DNA of 6,325 bases, from contig JAQIDF010000136.1 in NCBI GenBank assembly GCA_027858145.1, positions 1 through 6,325 of the forward strand. The letters run 5' to 3'. Positions 6,076 through 6,325 of this stretch are shown in pieces. The position numbers and the translations under genes are program-made. Below the pieces are notes generated by a model that was not told the origin of the DNA, did not search any database, and saw nothing but the letters and a program-made list of their open reading frames with translations. The stretch is from Prolixibacteraceae bacterium (lineage in GTDB: Bacteria > Bacteroidota > Bacteroidia > Bacteroidales > Prolixibacteraceae). Positions within the stretch are counted from its first letter, which is position 1, and each line of letters starts with the position of its first letter.

Positions 6076-6153
6076 TTGATCTACAAGTTTTAAATGTCCT
6101 ACATAACAATTGCCCTGCTTTATTATGATGCGTCGCCTGTAATTTGCCGCTCA

Positions 6154-6186
6154 AAAAGTTATAAAATCCAGCAAGTTATAACTTTT
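6154..6186 (-). promoter_or_regulatory. Perfect 11-bp inverted repeat in the rplM leader
   Basis: AAAAGTTATAA on the minus strand (6186-6176) is repeated as its exact complement TTATAACTTTT (6164-6154), with an 11-base loop CTTGCTGGATT. A single U follows the stem before GAGCGG, so it is a poor terminator. The 12-bp AAGTTATAACTT at 6173-6184 is itself a palindrome, so a DNA-binding dimer site is an alternative reading to an RNA hairpin. Confidence 0.5.
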
Positions 6187-6209
6187 ATGTTGCTTTTTAA
6201 TAATCAACA

Positions 6210-6235
6210 AATTACCACACCGCAGGTGCGTAATT
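6210..6235 (-). promoter_or_regulatory. Hairpin at the 5' end of the rplM leader
   Basis: On the minus strand AATTAC pairs with GTAATT (6 bp), a small internal loop (G opposite UG) follows, then CACC pairs with GGTG (4 bp) around a UGC loop. It would lie only about 5 nt from the predicted transcript start. Such a 5' stem can stabilise an mRNA or form part of a ribosomal-protein binding site. No U-tract follows. Confidence 0.5.
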
Positions 6236-6246
6236 AATCGGGACTG

Positions 6247-6277
6247 CAAAAGTATTTTCTTTTTTTTGAAAAACAAA
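6247..6277 (-). promoter_or_regulatory. Bacteroidota sigma-70-type promoter of rplM
   Basis: On the minus strand TTTG (6277-6274) is followed by 19 bp and then TACTTTTG (6254-6247). This fits the Bacteroidota primary sigma consensus TTTG-N19-21-TAnnTTTG exactly. The spacer is A/T-rich with an A8 run. Transcription should begin near 6240-6243. The site would drive rplM, rpsI, rpsB and tsf, since no other convincing promoter is seen before the terminator at 3389-3423. Confidence 0.8.
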
Positions 6278-6325
6278 TGCTTTTTTCAAAATAATGATGT
6301 ATAAATCAGGTTTTTTAGCTTAAAT

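Larger units (their letters stand above)
6076..6240 (-). promoter_or_regulatory. Long structured 5' leader of rplM
   Basis: From the predicted transcription start near 6240 to the GTG of rplM there are about 165 transcribed bases without a gene. Two hairpins are visible. One (6235-6210) has AATTAC/GTAATT and CACC/GGTG stems with a UGC loop. The other (6186-6154) is a perfect 11-bp AU-rich repeat with an 11-base loop. A start-stop AUGUAG at 6104-6099 is the only AUG I see in the leader. Leaders of this length ahead of ribosomal protein genes often carry feedback sites for an encoded protein; that role is inferred here. Confidence 0.55.

Overview
The window looks like part of a chromosome from a Bacteroidota bacterium, most likely in the Bacteroidales/Marinilabiliales range; the lineage is an inference. 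The evidence is an AT-rich sequence, no Shine-Dalgarno motifs before strongly conserved genes, and a textbook Bacteroidota promoter (TTTG, 19 bp, TAnnTTTG) ahead of rplM. The gene order rplM-rpsI-rpsB-tsf and a DUF2400/TIGR02757 gene also fit. No phage, insertion sequence, CRISPR array or defence system is visible.

Layout: positions 1-168 hold the 3' end of a plus-strand gene for a LytTR-type DNA-binding protein. Positions 169-628 are a convergent non-coding stretch with a degenerate inverted repeat and a short GATAGCTATC palindrome. From 629 to 3330 a compact minus-strand set reads tatA, Na+/Ca2+ exchanger, lolD, DUF2400 gene. Its junctions are a 1-nt TAATG overlap, a 7-nt gap with a TTG start, and a 4-nt ATGA overlap. 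A rho-independent terminator at 3389-3423 closes the translation cluster that lies upstream in transcription order (3448-6075, minus strand: rplM, rpsI, rpsB, tsf). The last 250 bases contain the rplM promoter and a leader of roughly 165 nt with two hairpins.

The ribosomal cluster makes L13, S9, S2 and the elongation factor EF-Ts. It appears to be driven mainly from the promoter near 6247-6277 and may be tuned by structured RNA in the rplM leader and between rpsI and rpsB. The second set is made of envelope functions (Tat translocase subunit, cation exchanger, lipoprotein-release ATPase) followed by an uncharacterised protein whose C-terminal half resembles HhH-GPD DNA glycosylases. A -7-like box just before tatA suggests its own promoter.

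This is mainly conserved housekeeping sequence. The points most worth checking are the two candidate ribosomal-protein mRNA structures, the GTG and TTG starts, the glycosylase-like motif in the DUF2400 protein, and the intergenic repeats.
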